DNA of 64,000 nt from Microbacterium trichothecenolyticum (GCF_000956465.1 NZ_JYJA01000035.1:124001-188000); one strand, 5' to 3'. Counted from the stretch's first letter, positions 53,035 to 62,771 are shown. Notes: generated from the sequence alone by a model not told the origin. Numbers and translations: made by a program.

Positions 53035-53976
53035 TCACGCCTTCTTCGCCTCGAGTGCCGCGATCAACTGCGGCACGACCGTGAAGATGTCTCCCACCAC
53101 TCCGAAGTCGGCGATCTCGAAAATCGGCGCATCGGCGTCCTTATTGATGGCTACGATCGTCTTGGCGGTCTGCATCCCGGCCTTATGCTGAATCGCGCCG
53201 GATATGCCGAGGGCGACGTATAGCTGCGGCGACACTGACACGCCTGTTTGACCCACCTGGTAACTCTGAGGCACGTAACCGGCGTCCACCGCGGCGCGCG
53301 ACGCACCCACGGCGGCACCGAGTGCGTCTGCTAGCTCCTCGACGAGGGCGAACTTCTCGCCTGAGCCGAGACCCCGGCCGCCCGAGACGACCTTGGACGC
53401 GCCCCGCAACTCCGGCCGTGTCGAGGACGCGACCGCCGCTTCAACCTCGCCAAACGTAGCGGCCGCACGGCGCGACGGCTCAACGGCGAGCGCCTCGACG
53501 ACCGGCGTGGCCACCGCTTCTGCGCGCACATCGACAGCACCCTGGCGCACCGTGATCACCGGAGCGCCGAACGTCGCGGCCGCTTGAACCAGATACGAGC
53601 CACCGTACACGGAGTGGTGAGCCACGATGCCCTCGTCGTCGCGCGAGATCGCGACGACGTCGACCGCCAGGGCGGAGCGCGTCCGGGTGGCGAAGCGCGC
53701 AGCGAACTCTCGGCCCTCGACCGAGTGCGACACGATGACCGCGTCGGGCTGGATCTTGTCCACGGCTGCGACGAGCGCATCCACCGCGTCGCCGGCCGCC
53801 GTCAGCACGGTTGCGGCACCCAACTCGCCCGCGCGTTGCGCGGCCGAGTCTGCGCCGACGACAAGCGCAACGGGCGTACCAACACCCGCGGCGGCACCGA
53901 GCAGCCCCGCGGCGGAGGTTGCGAGTTCACCCGACGGCGTTGCGTCGAGCAGGACGAGAATCTGTTGAGCGGTCAT
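53035..53976 (-). CDS. etfA: Electron transfer flavoprotein alpha subunit
   Basis: 313 residues. N-terminal half resembles EtfB; the C-terminal FAD domain has [80 protein letters not shown], the classical EtfA signature. Accepts electrons from acyl-CoA or other flavin dehydrogenases. Ten bases after etfB. No ETF:quinone oxidoreductase is in the window; the adjacent b-type cytochrome could replace or assist it, which is inference. Confidence 0.96.
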   Translation of the reverse strand: MTAQQILVLLDATPSGELATSAAGLLGAAAGVGTPVALVVGADSAAQRAGELGAATVLTAAGDAVDALVAAVDKIQPDAVIVSHSVEGREFAARFATRTRSALAVDVVAISRDDEGIVAHHSVYGGSYLVQAAATFGAPVITVRQGAVDVRAEAVATPVVEALAVEPSRRAAATFGEVEAAVASSTRPELRGASKVVSGGRGLGSGEKFALVEELADALGAAVGASRAAVDAGYVPQSYQVGQTGVSVSPQLYVALGISGAIQHKAGMQTAKTIVAINKDADAPIFEIADFGVVGDIFTVVPQLIAALEAKKA

Positions 53977-53986
53977 GAACGTCTCC

Positions 53987-54763
53987 TCACGCCAGCCGGT
54001 TGTCGGCGAGGAAATCTGCGAGCCGTTGACCCGCGTCGCCTTCGTCGAAGATCTTCACGCCCGCGTCGCGCGGCGGTTTCTCGTGCAGCCCGATCATGAT
54101 CGATCGTGCGGCTGCGGGGTCAAGAGCATCAATGCCGAGGTCTGACAGGGCGAGCGTTTCGAAGGGCTTCTTCTTCGCGGCCATGATGCCCTTGAAGTTG
54201 GGGAAGCGCGCCTCGGGCAGCGCTTCGGTGATCGAGACCACAGCCGGAAGGGGCGCGGATATCTCGACCGTCCCGGTATCCGTTGACCGCACGCCCCGCA
54301 CGCCGTCGGCCCCGATCTCGAGCGAGATCAGGTTCAGCGCTGCGGGTGCGTCGAGCAATTCGGCGACCATCGCGCCGATGACGCCGCCGGATCCGTCTGT
54401 CGACTGGTTCCCGCTGATGATGAGATCGAACCCGATATGCCGTGCCGCCGCGGCCAGCACCTCGGCGGTGAGGCATAGATCGGCTCCCCGCAATGCCGGG
54501 TCGGCGATCTGGACGGCCGACCCTGCGCCCATCGCGAGACCCTTGCGAATGCTCGCCTGCGCCTCTGCGGGGGCCATGGACAACAGCACCACCTCTGCGT
54601 TGGAGTTGCGCTCGGCGTAGGACAGCGCCGCCTCGAGGGCTCGCTCCCCTACCTCGTCCAACACGCGGTCATTGGCATCCCGGTCGGCCAGGCCAGTCTC
54701 CAGGCTCAACTTTCGATCGCCGTAGGTGTCTGGGACCTCTTTGACGAGAACGACGATCTTCAT
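53987..54763 (-). CDS. etfB: Electron transfer flavoprotein beta subunit
   Basis: 258 residues. [20 protein letters not shown] start, [20 protein letters not shown], then [20 protein letters not shown] and [20 protein letters not shown], the AMP-binding region, and [19 protein letters not shown], the family recognition loop. First gene of etfB-etfA-cytochrome-MBL. A TTGTTGG-type operator-like site lies 116 bp upstream of ATG 54763 in an AT-rich island. Confidence 0.96.
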   Translation of the reverse strand: MKIVVLVKEVPDTYGDRKLSLETGLADRDANDRVLDEVGERALEAALSYAERNSNAEVVLLSMAPAEAQASIRKGLAMGAGSAVQIADPALRGADLCLTAEVLAAAARHIGFDLIISGNQSTDGSGGVIGAMVAELLDAPAALNLISLEIGADGVRGVRSTDTGTVEISAPLPAVVSITEALPEARFPNFKGIMAAKKKPFETLALSDLGIDALDPAAARSIMIGLHEKPPRDAGVKIFDEGDAGQRLADFLADNRLA

Positions 54764-55091
54764 GCTGCCCCTGACTCGAACGGCGGACGACGACGGACGC
54801 CGATGCGCGGGCCCGGCCGCGCGGAAATCTATGCTCAGATCCCGAACGTCGGGTCGGCGGCGACGCCGACAGAATTATTTGTTGGCTAACAATATAACAC
54901 TACGGTGTCGAGGACAATCGCTATATCGGCGGCGTGCGCGCGAAGAGTGGGACGACGATGGGGTAGGCACGAGTATTTCGGGGTAGAAGAGCACTAGACG
55001 TCGGCGGCTCAGGCATCCCCACCACACTCCGCGCCGTAGGCCGGCTGGTCCAGTCCGCGCGCAATGAGAAACGGATGACGCCTGGGCGGGA
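54764..55091. other. Intergenic region, etfB promoter and aldehyde dehydrogenase tail
   Basis: Holds the AT-rich etfB control region with the site at 54879-54892. The 200 bp between that and the aldehyde dehydrogenase stop shows no gene and no clear hairpin. Confidence 0.5.
54879..54892. promoter_or_regulatory. TTGTTGG-type operator-like site upstream of etfBA
   Basis: TTGTTGGCTAACAA, one mismatch from the perfect palindrome TTGTTGGCCAACAA. It lies in an AT-rich stretch (AATTATT before, TATAAC after) that likely holds the promoter. Confidence 0.65.
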
Positions 55092-56558
55092 TCAGCTCAT
55101 GTGGGCCACGTTGATCTGCTTGATCTCCGTGAACTCCAACACCCCTTCCAGGCCTCCCTCGCGTCCCATCCCCGACATCTTCATGCCGCCGTAGGGGGCG
55201 AGCGCGCTGGGACCGAATGTGTTCACGGAGACTACTCCGCTGGTCAGCCGCGGGGCGACGGCGATGGCCTTGTCGGTATCCGGGGTGTAGATGCCGTTGT
55301 TTAGGCCGAACTCGGTGCTGTTGGCGATGGCGATGGCGTCGTCCAGGTCGTCGTAGGGCTGCACGGTGATCACGGGGCCGAACACCTCTTCGCACGTGAT
55401 CTGCATCTCCGGGTTCGTGTCGGTGATGAGGGTGGGCTGGTACCAGTAGCCGCGGTCGAAGGCGCTGCCCTTGGGCTTGGCCCCGCCAGTGAGCACCGTG
55501 GCGCCATCTTCGCGCGCCCGGGCAACGAAGGCCTCCACGCGATCGAGCTGCGCCTGCGTCGCGAGGGGTCCCACCGTCGTGGCGGAGTCGGCCGGGTCAC
55601 CCACGACCAGCGCGCGGAAAGCCTCGGTGAGGGCGGGAATCCACTCGTCCTTCCTCGATGCGGGGACGAGGATGCGACTCTGCGTCGTGCAGACTTGTCC
55701 GGCTTGCAGCACGGATCCGAACGCGATCAAGGGCGCGAACTGGGCGGGGTCGGCGTCCTCCAGCGCGATCGCGGCGCTCTTCCCGCCGAGTTCGAGCATC
55801 ACACGGGTCATCCGCTGTGCCGCCGCGATCATGACCTGCTGGCCCGCCCTGGTGCTGCCCGTGAAGGTGATGGCACGAATGCCGGGGTGCGACACCAGCT
55901 GCTCGCCCACCTCGCGACCGCCGGGAAGAAACGAGACGACACCCGCGGGCACCCCTACCTCCTCGATCACTTCGGCGAGCAGGAACAGCGCGAGCGGAGC
56001 GACCGGGTCGACCTTGACGACGATCGGGCACCCGGCGAGCAATGCTGACGCGATCTTGACGGCGGCGAGATTCAGCGGCGAGTTCCACGGCACGATCGCC
56101 GCGACCGGGCCCACCGGCTCGCGGCTCAGATACACCGCCTCACCGAGCGTCTCACGAAGGGTGGGACCGAGGTCGATCTGCTCCGCAAAGACGGCCGTGG
56201 CCCGGAAGACATTCGCGCCCATCGCGGTGATCGCGCCGGCGAACGAGGCGAGTCCGCCCTGATCGAGGACGTAGGTGCGGTCGAAATCGGCGGCGCGGCG
56301 TTCGATACCTTGGGCGATCGCCTCGAGCAGCTTCACACGCTCGGCGAGGTCTACCGCCCGCCACGAACCGCTCTCGTGCACCTCCACGGCGGCATCCACC
56401 GCCCGATCCACGTCTCTTCTTGTCGCAAGCGGAATCCGACCGACGACCTCTTCGTTACTGGGATTCAGTACCTGCAGCCACTCACGGCCGGGATCCTCCG
56501 CCCACTCCCCCGCGACGTAGAGGCCGGAATGGGACGAAATCGAGCTGAGACCGCTCAT
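55092..56558 (-). CDS. Aldehyde dehydrogenase (NAD(P)-dependent)
   Basis: 488 residues. PVAAIVPWNSPLNLAAVKIA (active-site Asn region), ITFTGSTRAGQQVM (NAD-binding Gly), MLELGGKSAAIALEDAD (general-base Glu), and GQVCTTQSRILV with the catalytic Cys. C-terminal SALAPYGGMKMSGMGREGGL is typical of the family. GGAG lies 5 bases before ATG 56558, preferred over longer starts. Likely oxidises an aldehyde released by the thiolase-like/DUF35 pair upstream. Has its own operator-like site 41 bp upstream of the start. Confidence 0.95.
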   Translation of the reverse strand: MSGLSSISSHSGLYVAGEWAEDPGREWLQVLNPSNEEVVGRIPLATRRDVDRAVDAAVEVHESGSWRAVDLAERVKLLEAIAQGIERRAADFDRTYVLDQGGLASFAGAITAMGANVFRATAVFAEQIDLGPTLRETLGEAVYLSREPVGPVAAIVPWNSPLNLAAVKIASALLAGCPIVVKVDPVAPLALFLLAEVIEEVGVPAGVVSFLPGGREVGEQLVSHPGIRAITFTGSTRAGQQVMIAAAQRMTRVMLELGGKSAAIALEDADPAQFAPLIAFGSVLQAGQVCTTQSRILVPASRKDEWIPALTEAFRALVVGDPADSATTVGPLATQAQLDRVEAFVARAREDGATVLTGGAKPKGSAFDRGYWYQPTLITDTNPEMQITCEEVFGPVITVQPYDDLDDAIAIANSTEFGLNNGIYTPDTDKAIAVAPRLTSGVVSVNTFGPSALAPYGGMKMSGMGREGGLEGVLEFTEIKQINVAHMS

Positions 56559-56595
56559 AGAGACTCCGATGTCTAGGTTTCCGATTCTGACGACA

Positions 56596-57071
56596 TCATA
56601 ATCGGCCAACCAACAACCCCAGAACTTCTTGATACGGCTCCGAGATGGCGTCTCTGTCAGATTCCGCAAGACGACCTGTCGTCCGTCGGATGCCGTAACC
56701 CAGCGCCTCCGCGCGATATAGGGCGAGCAGGAGCTGCAGGCGGCCCGCCGGGCACCGCAGCGACCCATCCGTCGGCGATCGGCGTCGTCGTCTCGTCTTC
56801 TCGTTCGGTCGGTCAGTGCCGTCAAGCCGGCCGGACGGCCGCTCCTCGACCATCGAGCGGATGTCGCTCACGGACGAAGAGCGCTGTCGCCTCGCCAACA
56901 TCGGTTCGACAGCTGAGCGCGGACTTACCACGACTGTCCGCGCGTCCGGCACCGCGGCTTCCGCAGCGGCCACCGTCCGCTCCACGAGCGTGCTGTCGAC
57001 CATAACGATGCTCGCCTCGGCCATGCCGCCCCGCGGGACGAGCGCCCGCCCGCGAGAACAACCACGGCGAT
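56596..57071 (-). pseudogene. Decayed MobA-like molybdenum cofactor nucleotidyltransferase
   Basis: AGGAG is followed at 6 bases by ATC (57071) where ATG is expected, then AVVVLAGGRSSR, the N-terminal NTP-binding motif of MobA/MocA proteins. One base later the protein continues in another frame: ASIVMVDSTLVERTVAAAEA, AVPDARTVVVSPR. It then shifts again (EATALFVRERHPLDGRGAAV, cf. the FVREDPPxGGP motif), and a C-terminal GRLQLLLALYRAEAL remains. So start mutation, at least two frameshifts and an internal deletion. Immediately after the DUF35 stop and close to a molybdopterin oxidoreductase it may once have served. Confidence 0.6.
56599..56616 (-). promoter_or_regulatory. TTGTTGG-type operator-like site upstream of aldehyde dehydrogenase
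   Basis: Minus-strand TTGTTGGTTGGCCGATTA: contains the half-site TTGTTGG and an overlapping GTTGGCC-centred pseudo-palindrome. Lies 41-58 bp before ATG 56558, inside the 3' end of the decayed MobA gene. Confidence 0.45.
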
Positions 57072-57082
57072 GCTGGGCTCCT

Positions 57083-57562
57083 TCAGAGCACGCACTCGTG
57101 TGCGAATCCGTAGATCGTCGCGTTGTCCTCCGCGTCCAGAAGGACGGCGGTCACGGGCGTCCCCGGCGCGAGAGCGTCACCGCACGTGCAGAGGATGCGC
57201 CCGGGTAGGCGAATACCGGCATCCATGTCGACCGCACCGGTGACGTACGGGGTCATACCTCGCCACGGCTGCATCAGGCTTACGCCGCTCGCGGGCAGCT
57301 TCGACACCGCCTCGTGCGCCCGGACGGCGACAGCCACCGTGCCCTCGGGTGCAATCGGCTCCCAGTCGTACTCGCCGCTCAGGCATTCGTGGCAGTGCGG
57401 CGAGAGCGGGAAGCGGAGCACCCCGCACCTGCGGCATCGCTGCAGGGAGAGCTGTCCGTCCCGCAGCGACTCCCAAAAGCCGGCCGTGTCGGGATGCACT
57501 TGCGGTGCCGGTCCGGCCGGTGCGTCCACGTGCAGGAGCACTCTCGGGTACGTATCGCTCAC
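57083..57562 (-). CDS. DUF35 / OB-fold zinc-ribbon protein (acyl-CoA-associated)
   Basis: 159 residues. Rubredoxin-like zinc ribbon CRRCGVLRFPLSPHCHEC at about 43-60, followed by the OB fold (WEPIAPEGTVAVAVRAHEAV ... GRILCTCGDALAPGTPVTAV). DUF35 proteins form complexes with thiolase-fold enzymes, for example the ChsH2 C-terminal domain with Ltp2 aldolase in steroid side-chain degradation. Only one base separates it from the thiolase-like gene upstream, so the two probably form such a complex. Confidence 0.92.
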   Translation of the reverse strand: MSDTYPRVLLHVDAPAGPAPQVHPDTAGFWESLRDGQLSLQRCRRCGVLRFPLSPHCHECLSGEYDWEPIAPEGTVAVAVRAHEAVSKLPASGVSLMQPWRGMTPYVTGAVDMDAGIRLPGRILCTCGDALAPGTPVTAVLLDAEDNATIYGFAHECVL

Positions 57563-57563
57563 C

Positions 57564-58763
57564 TCACGCGCTCCTGTCGTTCGTCATTAGCAGGGCATCG
57601 CCCCACGGCGTGCCCCAGTGCAGCGTCCGCGCGCCGGGGATCTGACGCGCCCCGGCCTCACCGCGCAGCTGCCGGACCATCTCCAGCATGTGCCCAAAGC
57701 CGTACAGGTGGCCCTCGGCGAGGCTGCCACCCGAGGTGTTCATCGGCAGCGGCGAATTCAGGCCGATCCCATTCTCACTGCAGTAGGCGGCGGCTTCGCC
57801 AGCGGCGACATAGCCCCACCGCTCGAGCGCCATCCAGACCTGCGCCGAGAACGGGTCGTACGTGTAGAACCCGTCGACGTCGTCGCGACTGCGGCCCGCC
57901 ATATCGAACACACGGAAGCTCGACGGCGCGACGTAGTCGTAGGAGTCGCTGATGCCCGAACCCATCCCCGGGCGGGAAAAGAAGTTGTAGTTGTCACGCC
58001 CCGACGCGATGCCCTGCATACCGGCGATGTTCACCACGGGTCGGCCGAGATCGGCGGCCCGCTCCGGGGTAGTGACGATGAGACACGTCGAGCCGTCCAC
58101 CATCTCGCAGATGTCCGCCGCACGCAGCCGCCCGATCAGCTCGGGCTGAGAGAAGTAGTCCGTGATGCTCAACGGCGTGCCGTGAAGCAACGCGAGGGGG
58201 TTGTCCTGCGCGAAGGCGCGCTGCGTGATCGGGATGACCGACAGGTCCTCCGACGTGGCACCATAACGGTCCATGTACTGCTGCAGCGCCAGCGCGGCAC
58301 CGGCAGCGGCACCGCTGGAACCGTGCAGTGTCCAGTTGGCGTACGGGCCGCCCCCGTCGCGCAGTGACTCGTCCACTCCCCCGAGCGGGTTCCTCATCGG
58401 CGCCAGGTGGCGCGCGTATCCGAGTCCGGCTACATGGGAGTTAATCACGACGACGGTGGTGGCAAGACCCATGGTAACCGCCATGGCGGCTTGCTGCAGC
58501 GTGGAGGCCGCCCAGCGGCCGTGCGTCCACAGCTGCGCGACCCAGTCGATCTCGAGCCCGGCCGCCACGGTGAACTCGTCGTAGTCCACCCCGCGGGGCG
58601 CACCCCACGCCGTCACCATGCCGTCGATCGCCGACTTGTCTAGACCGGCGTCGTCCAATGCGGCGGTGAAGGACTCGAACTGCAGCCGGAGCGGACTGCG
58701 ACCGGGATCTTTACCGATCGTCTCGCTCGTGCCAGTTCCAACCACACAAGCCCGAAGATTCAA
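57564..58763 (-). CDS. Thiolase-fold enzyme, Ltp2/lipid-transfer-protein-like aldolase
   Basis: 399 residues. Starts at TTG 58763 with GGGAG 5 bases upstream: LRACVVGTGTSETIGKDPG. Thiolase-fold landmarks: LWTHGRWAASTLQQAAMAVT, ADICEMVDGSTCLIVTTPER, and LPMNTSGGSLAEGHLYGFGH then MLEMVRQLRGEAG. The last resembles Ltp-type aldolases more than true thiolases, and the usual nucleophilic Cys context is not evident. With DUF35 it likely cleaves a beta-hydroxyacyl-CoA to a carbonyl compound plus a short acyl-CoA. Divergent from the ferredoxin-reductase gene. Confidence 0.85.
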   Translation of the reverse strand: MNLRACVVGTGTSETIGKDPGRSPLRLQFESFTAALDDAGLDKSAIDGMVTAWGAPRGVDYDEFTVAAGLEIDWVAQLWTHGRWAASTLQQAAMAVTMGLATTVVVINSHVAGLGYARHLAPMRNPLGGVDESLRDGGGPYANWTLHGSSGAAAGAALALQQYMDRYGATSEDLSVIPITQRAFAQDNPLALLHGTPLSITDYFSQPELIGRLRAADICEMVDGSTCLIVTTPERAADLGRPVVNIAGMQGIASGRDNYNFFSRPGMGSGISDSYDYVAPSSFRVFDMAGRSRDDVDGFYTYDPFSAQVWMALERWGYVAAGEAAAYCSENGIGLNSPLPMNTSGGSLAEGHLYGFGHMLEMVRQLRGEAGARQIPGARTLHWGTPWGDALLMTNDRSA

Positions 58764-58814
58764 CCCGGCTCCCTTGCTCGTTGCGCCAATCTAGCTACCG
58801 CTCGAACAAACTTA

Positions 58815-58830
58815 CTTGACAACCATCAAG
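58815..58830. promoter_or_regulatory. Palindrome in the thiolase / ferredoxin-reductase divergent promoter
   Basis: CTTGACAACCATCAAG has 5-bp inverted arms around CAACCA. On the minus strand it reads TTGATGGTTGTCAA, 9 of 14 positions shared with TTGTTGGCCAACAA; a weaker member of the operator-like set. It sits midway in the 123-bp divergent region. Confidence 0.45.
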
Positions 58831-58886
58831 TTCGTGAAAGTGTAGGAGAGACGGGGCGAAGCTGTCCCGCGCGGGAGAGGTGCTTC

Positions 58887-60545
58887 GTGGTATTCGTCAT
58901 CGCAGGGGGCTGCTGCAGTGACGCGTCGTGCGTCCCGGCGTGCCCTGTCGACTGCATCCGACCCCTGCCCTCCGACCCCACCTTCCTCACGACTCCGCAG
59001 CTCTTCATCGATCCCTCCGCCTGCATCGGCTGCGCGGCATGCATGTACGCCTGCCCCGTCTCCGCGATCCACGACGAACCCGACCTGCCTGAGGCACTAG
59101 AGCCCTTCGCCGACGTCAACCGCAGATACTTCGAAGCCCATCCGCTGACTCCGCGCTTCCTCGACATCCAAGCGCGTCGCGCTGCTTCCGCGCTCCCGGC
59201 GCGTGTCGCCGTGATCGGCGCCGGACCCTCGGGGTGCTACGCCGTAGAAGAACTCTGCGCGGTGCCGGGCATCGAGGTGACCGTTATCGACCGCTTGCCG
59301 ACCCCGTTCGGTCTCGCGCGTTTCGGGGTCGCCCCTGATCACCCCGACACGAAACTCATCAGCGAGCATTTCCAGGCTGTGCTCGAGCATCCCGCCGTCA
59401 CGTGCTGGTTCAACGTCGAGGTCGGCACCGACGTCACCGTCTCCGAATTACGCGCGACCCACCACGCCGTGATTTACGCCGGCGGTGCCGCCGACGACCG
59501 CCGACTCGGAATCGAGGGCGAGGATCTCGCCGGCTCGTTCTCGGCCAGGGAGTTCGTCGCGTGGTACAACGGGCACCCTGACTTCGCGGATCGCGCGTTC
59601 GACCTCGGTGGGGAATCCGCCGTCATACTCGGAAACGGCAATGTCGCTCTCGACGTCGCGCGGGCGCTCGCCCGGCCGCCCGACGCGTACGCCGCCACCG
59701 ACATGGCCGACCACGCGATCGCGGCGCTGGGCAGCAGCGCGATCCGCGAGGTGCAGATCGTGGCGCGCCGTGGGCCCGCCGAGTCGGCCTGCACACTCCC
59801 GGAGCTGATCGAGTTGCGCCGCCTCCCCGGTGTCGAAGTGCGCACCGTCCCTGCAGAGGTCGCGTCGACTCAGGCCCACGCCTACAGCGAGACGGTGCGC
59901 CAGAAGATCGAGCTCTTCCAAAGCGTGGCGTCCGAACCGACACCGGTCACGCCCGGTGTGCGTCGGGTGACCTTCCGCTTCGGATGGACCCCGGAGAGGT
60001 TGCTCGGCAATGATGTCGTAACGGGCGTTGAGTTACGCCGGACGAGCGATGATGACTCCACCATGCGCGCCTCAGTGCACGGCGACCTGGTGCTGCGCGC
60101 GGTGGGGTATCGCGTGGCACCTACAGCCGAGCTGCCTTACGACGGAGCACGCAGCGCGATCGCGAACGACGGCGGCCGGGTGCTGCGGGCAGGGACGAAC
60201 GAGCCGGTGCCCGGCCTGTACTGCGTCGGTTGGGCCAAACGCGGCCCGTCCGGCGTCATCGGCACGAACCGGGTGTGCTCCCGCGAGACGGTCACGCACC
60301 TCATCGAGGATCTGCAAGCCGCCGATCTGCGAAGCCTCGAGCCCGGTGTTGCGGACGCGCTGCTACGCGCACGCAAACCTTCCCACGTGACCCTCGACCA
60401 ATGGCGACACATAGACCAGGCCGAACGGGCCGCCGGCCGTGACGCGCGGCCGTCGCGGCCCCGACAGAAGATCGTGCACGTCCACGAGATGCTCCACCTC
60501 GCCGCGCGACATCCAGAACCCCCGGTCGCGGACGCGAGGTCATGA
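58887..60545 (+). CDS. Fused ferredoxin / ferredoxin-NADP(+) reductase
   Basis: 552 residues. N-terminal ferredoxin (1-75) with two clusters: CCSDASCVPACPVDC and CIGCAACMYACPV. Then FprA-type reductase: FAD motif VAVIGAGPSGCYAVEEL, PTPFGLARFGVAPDHP, NADPH motif GNGNVALDVARAL, and GLYCVGWAKRGPSGVIG. Same fold order as the separate fdxA/fprA at the left end of the window, but with ferredoxin first and fused. GTG 58887 follows GGGAGAGG. It is 3 bp from the molybdopterin oxidoreductase, for which it is the likely electron partner. Confidence 0.94.
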   Translation: MVFVIAGGCCSDASCVPACPVDCIRPLPSDPTFLTTPQLFIDPSACIGCAACMYACPVSAIHDEPDLPEALEPFADVNRRYFEAHPLTPRFLDIQARRAASALPARVAVIGAGPSGCYAVEELCAVPGIEVTVIDRLPTPFGLARFGVAPDHPDTKLISEHFQAVLEHPAVTCWFNVEVGTDVTVSELRATHHAVIYAGGAADDRRLGIEGEDLAGSFSAREFVAWYNGHPDFADRAFDLGGESAVILGNGNVALDVARALARPPDAYAATDMADHAIAALGSSAIREVQIVARRGPAESACTLPELIELRRLPGVEVRTVPAEVASTQAHAYSETVRQKIELFQSVASEPTPVTPGVRRVTFRFGWTPERLLGNDVVTGVELRRTSDDDSTMRASVHGDLVLRAVGYRVAPTAELPYDGARSAIANDGGRVLRAGTNEPVPGLYCVGWAKRGPSGVIGTNRVCSRETVTHLIEDLQAADLRSLEPGVADALLRARKPSHVTLDQWRHIDQAERAAGRDARPSRPRQKIVHVHEMLHLAARHPEPPVADARS

Positions 60546-60548
60546 GAC

Positions 60549-62771
60549 GTGACTGCCGCGCCACCGAAGACTCTCCCCCGGGCAAAGAACCCGCGACTGC
60601 GCGAGGCTACCACGTCGGTCTCGACGTTCTGCCGGATCTGCGAGGCCGGTTGCGGTCTGATCGCCGAGCTCGATGGCGACCGCCTTGTGCGCTTGCGCCC
60701 CAACGCCGAGCATGCCCACTCCCGCGGCTTCTGCTGCAACAAGCCGCAAGGTCTGCTCGAGCTCACCTACGACCCCCAGCGCTTGACCGTGCCGATGCTG
60801 CGCTCCGGCGGACCGGGAGAATTCACTCCCATCTCGTGGGACGACGCGCTGGACATCTGCGCGACCCGGCTTCGGGATGTGCGAGACCGTCACGGGGCGA
60901 TCGCGATCGCCAACCTCCGCGGCAACCCCGCATTCTTCGAGTCGGCCGGGTCGCTCTGGGGCGGTGGCTTCGCCGCGGCGCTCGGCATCACCCGCACCTA
61001 CACGGTCAACGCCGAGGACGCCGCCTCACGGCTCGCGGCGAACGAAGCGTTGTACGGCGACGTCCTGCGATTCCCCCGCCCAGATCTGTGGCGGACCGAT
61101 CTTGCCCTGGTGGTCGGCGCCAACCCGCTGGTCGCCCGCAGCACGCGGCTGAGCGAGCCGCAATCCCGCGAAGCGCTCGACTCGATCGTGGCTCGCGGCG
61201 GGCGCGTGATCGTGGTCGACCCGCGGCGCACGAAGACGGCCGAACGCTACGAGCACGTCAGCATCCGCCCCGGTACCGACCCATGGTTCCTGCTGGGCGT
61301 CTGCGCGGTCATCTGCGCGAGTCCGGACCTGCGGCAGCGGTCGGGCCGGGGTGCAGCGGTATCGCAACTGGACGAGTTCGCCGCTCTCGTCGCGCGTATC
61401 TCGCTCCCCGAGTGCGCGTCGCGCTGCGGAGTGCCCGTCGAAACGATCCAAGACGTCGGGGATGCCTTCCTCCGCGCAGGCGCCGCCACCACCTACGGCG
61501 GCACCGGCGCGTGTGCGCAGCGCTTCGGCACCCTCGCTAACATCCTGCAGGACTCGGTGCTCGCCCTCACGGGCAATATCGACCGTGTGGGTGGCGTGCT
61601 CGCAGGATGGGCAGCGATCGACCTCTCCCCCGCCACGCCCGGACCCCCCATCGGTACACGCCGCAGCCGTGTCGAGAAGCGTCCCGAAATCGCGGGCAGC
61701 CTGCCCAGCGCCGGACTCGCGGCCGACATCACGCATCCGGGCGAGGACAGGATCCGTGCGGTGATCATGCGCGCCAACAACTCGGTTCTCAGCAGCGGCG
61801 GAGGCGGACGCCGATTGGAAGACGCGCTGGAGCAGCTCGATTTCAGCATGGCGATGGATCTCTATGTCAACGAAACCAACCGTTACGCCCACGTTCTCTT
61901 GCCCGCGACTACGATGTTCGAGCGCGACGACTACCCCCTGAACACGGCGAACGCGCAGCTACGACCCACCGCCTACGCCACTCGAGCGGTGATCGAACCG
62001 CAGGGTGAGGCTCGCGACGCGTGGTCGGTGTTCGACGACATCTCACGCCGGATGGGACTCGGCGGCTCGTGCCCCGATAAGGAACTTGAGGCCGAGGCCG
62101 AGGCCCGAGGCGCCCGCCCGACACCGCACGAGCTCATCGACAAGCTCTTCGGTGCCGGCGCGCACCCCGACCTGCGTTTCGACGACCTGGTGACGAATCA
62201 TCCGAACGGCCTCACGCTGCGTGACACCCTGCCGGAGGGACGCCTGACCGCGGGGCTGCCCACCCCGGACGGACGGGTCCGGCTGTTCTCGTCGCACCTG
62301 CAGACGGAGATCGATCGACTCTTCGCGTACGTGGAGCCCGACGACGAATGGCCGATGCGTATGGTCGGCCGTCGCGAGCCCGGGTCGCAAAACACCTGGA
62401 TGCATCAGGCCACCCTGATCTACCCCGACTCCTACCGGTTCGCGGCGCACCTGCACCCGACGGACGCGGAGCGGCACGGGGTCGTCGAAGGCGAGACCGT
62501 GCTAGTGGTCTCCCCCTCAGGATCGATCAGCGTGCCCATCGCTTTCGACGACGCCATGCGGCCGGGCGTCGTCAGCATCCCAAACGGGTGGGGACACCCC
62601 GACGATGGTTCGCACAGGGGCAGCTTCGCCGAGAACCGCAACAGCAACGATCTGGTGAGTCACGAAGACGTCGAACAACTCGCCGGAATGTCGATTCTCA
62701 ACGGCGTACCGATCCGGATCGAGCGACTCCTCGTCGATGCGACCCCCCACCGGAACGCAGACCACGACTAA
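60549..62771 (+). CDS. Molybdopterin-dependent oxidoreductase (formate dehydrogenase/BisC-like)
   Basis: 740 residues with N-terminal 4Fe-4S site C28-x2-C31-x3-C35 and C62 or C63 (STFCRICEAGCG, RGFCCNKPQG). Then the molybdopterin domains (FESAGSLWGGGFAAALGITR, LALVVGANPLVARSTRLSEP, GGRVIVVDPRRTKTAERYEH, ETNRYAHVLLPATTMFERDD) and the C-terminal beta-barrel NSNDLVSHEDVEQLAGMSIL. No TAT signal, so cytoplasmic, probably docking on the fused ferredoxin-reductase. Substrate unknown; it differs from true formate dehydrogenases around the Mo ligand. Starts at GTG 60549. Confidence 0.92.
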   Translation: MTAAPPKTLPRAKNPRLREATTSVSTFCRICEAGCGLIAELDGDRLVRLRPNAEHAHSRGFCCNKPQGLLELTYDPQRLTVPMLRSGGPGEFTPISWDDALDICATRLRDVRDRHGAIAIANLRGNPAFFESAGSLWGGGFAAALGITRTYTVNAEDAASRLAANEALYGDVLRFPRPDLWRTDLALVVGANPLVARSTRLSEPQSREALDSIVARGGRVIVVDPRRTKTAERYEHVSIRPGTDPWFLLGVCAVICASPDLRQRSGRGAAVSQLDEFAALVARISLPECASRCGVPVETIQDVGDAFLRAGAATTYGGTGACAQRFGTLANILQDSVLALTGNIDRVGGVLAGWAAIDLSPATPGPPIGTRRSRVEKRPEIAGSLPSAGLAADITHPGEDRIRAVIMRANNSVLSSGGGGRRLEDALEQLDFSMAMDLYVNETNRYAHVLLPATTMFERDDYPLNTANAQLRPTAYATRAVIEPQGEARDAWSVFDDISRRMGLGGSCPDKELEAEAEARGARPTPHELIDKLFGAGAHPDLRFDDLVTNHPNGLTLRDTLPEGRLTAGLPTPDGRVRLFSSHLQTEIDRLFAYVEPDDEWPMRMVGRREPGSQNTWMHQATLIYPDSYRFAAHLHPTDAERHGVVEGETVLVVSPSGSISVPIAFDDAMRPGVVSIPNGWGHPDDGSHRGSFAENRNSNDLVSHEDVEQLAGMSILNGVPIRIERLLVDATPHRNADHD

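Noticed and set aside
56822..57208. Plus-strand frames opposite the MobA-like remnant
   Set aside because: No protein-like pattern, whereas the minus strand shows ordered MobA-family segments in the right sequence.
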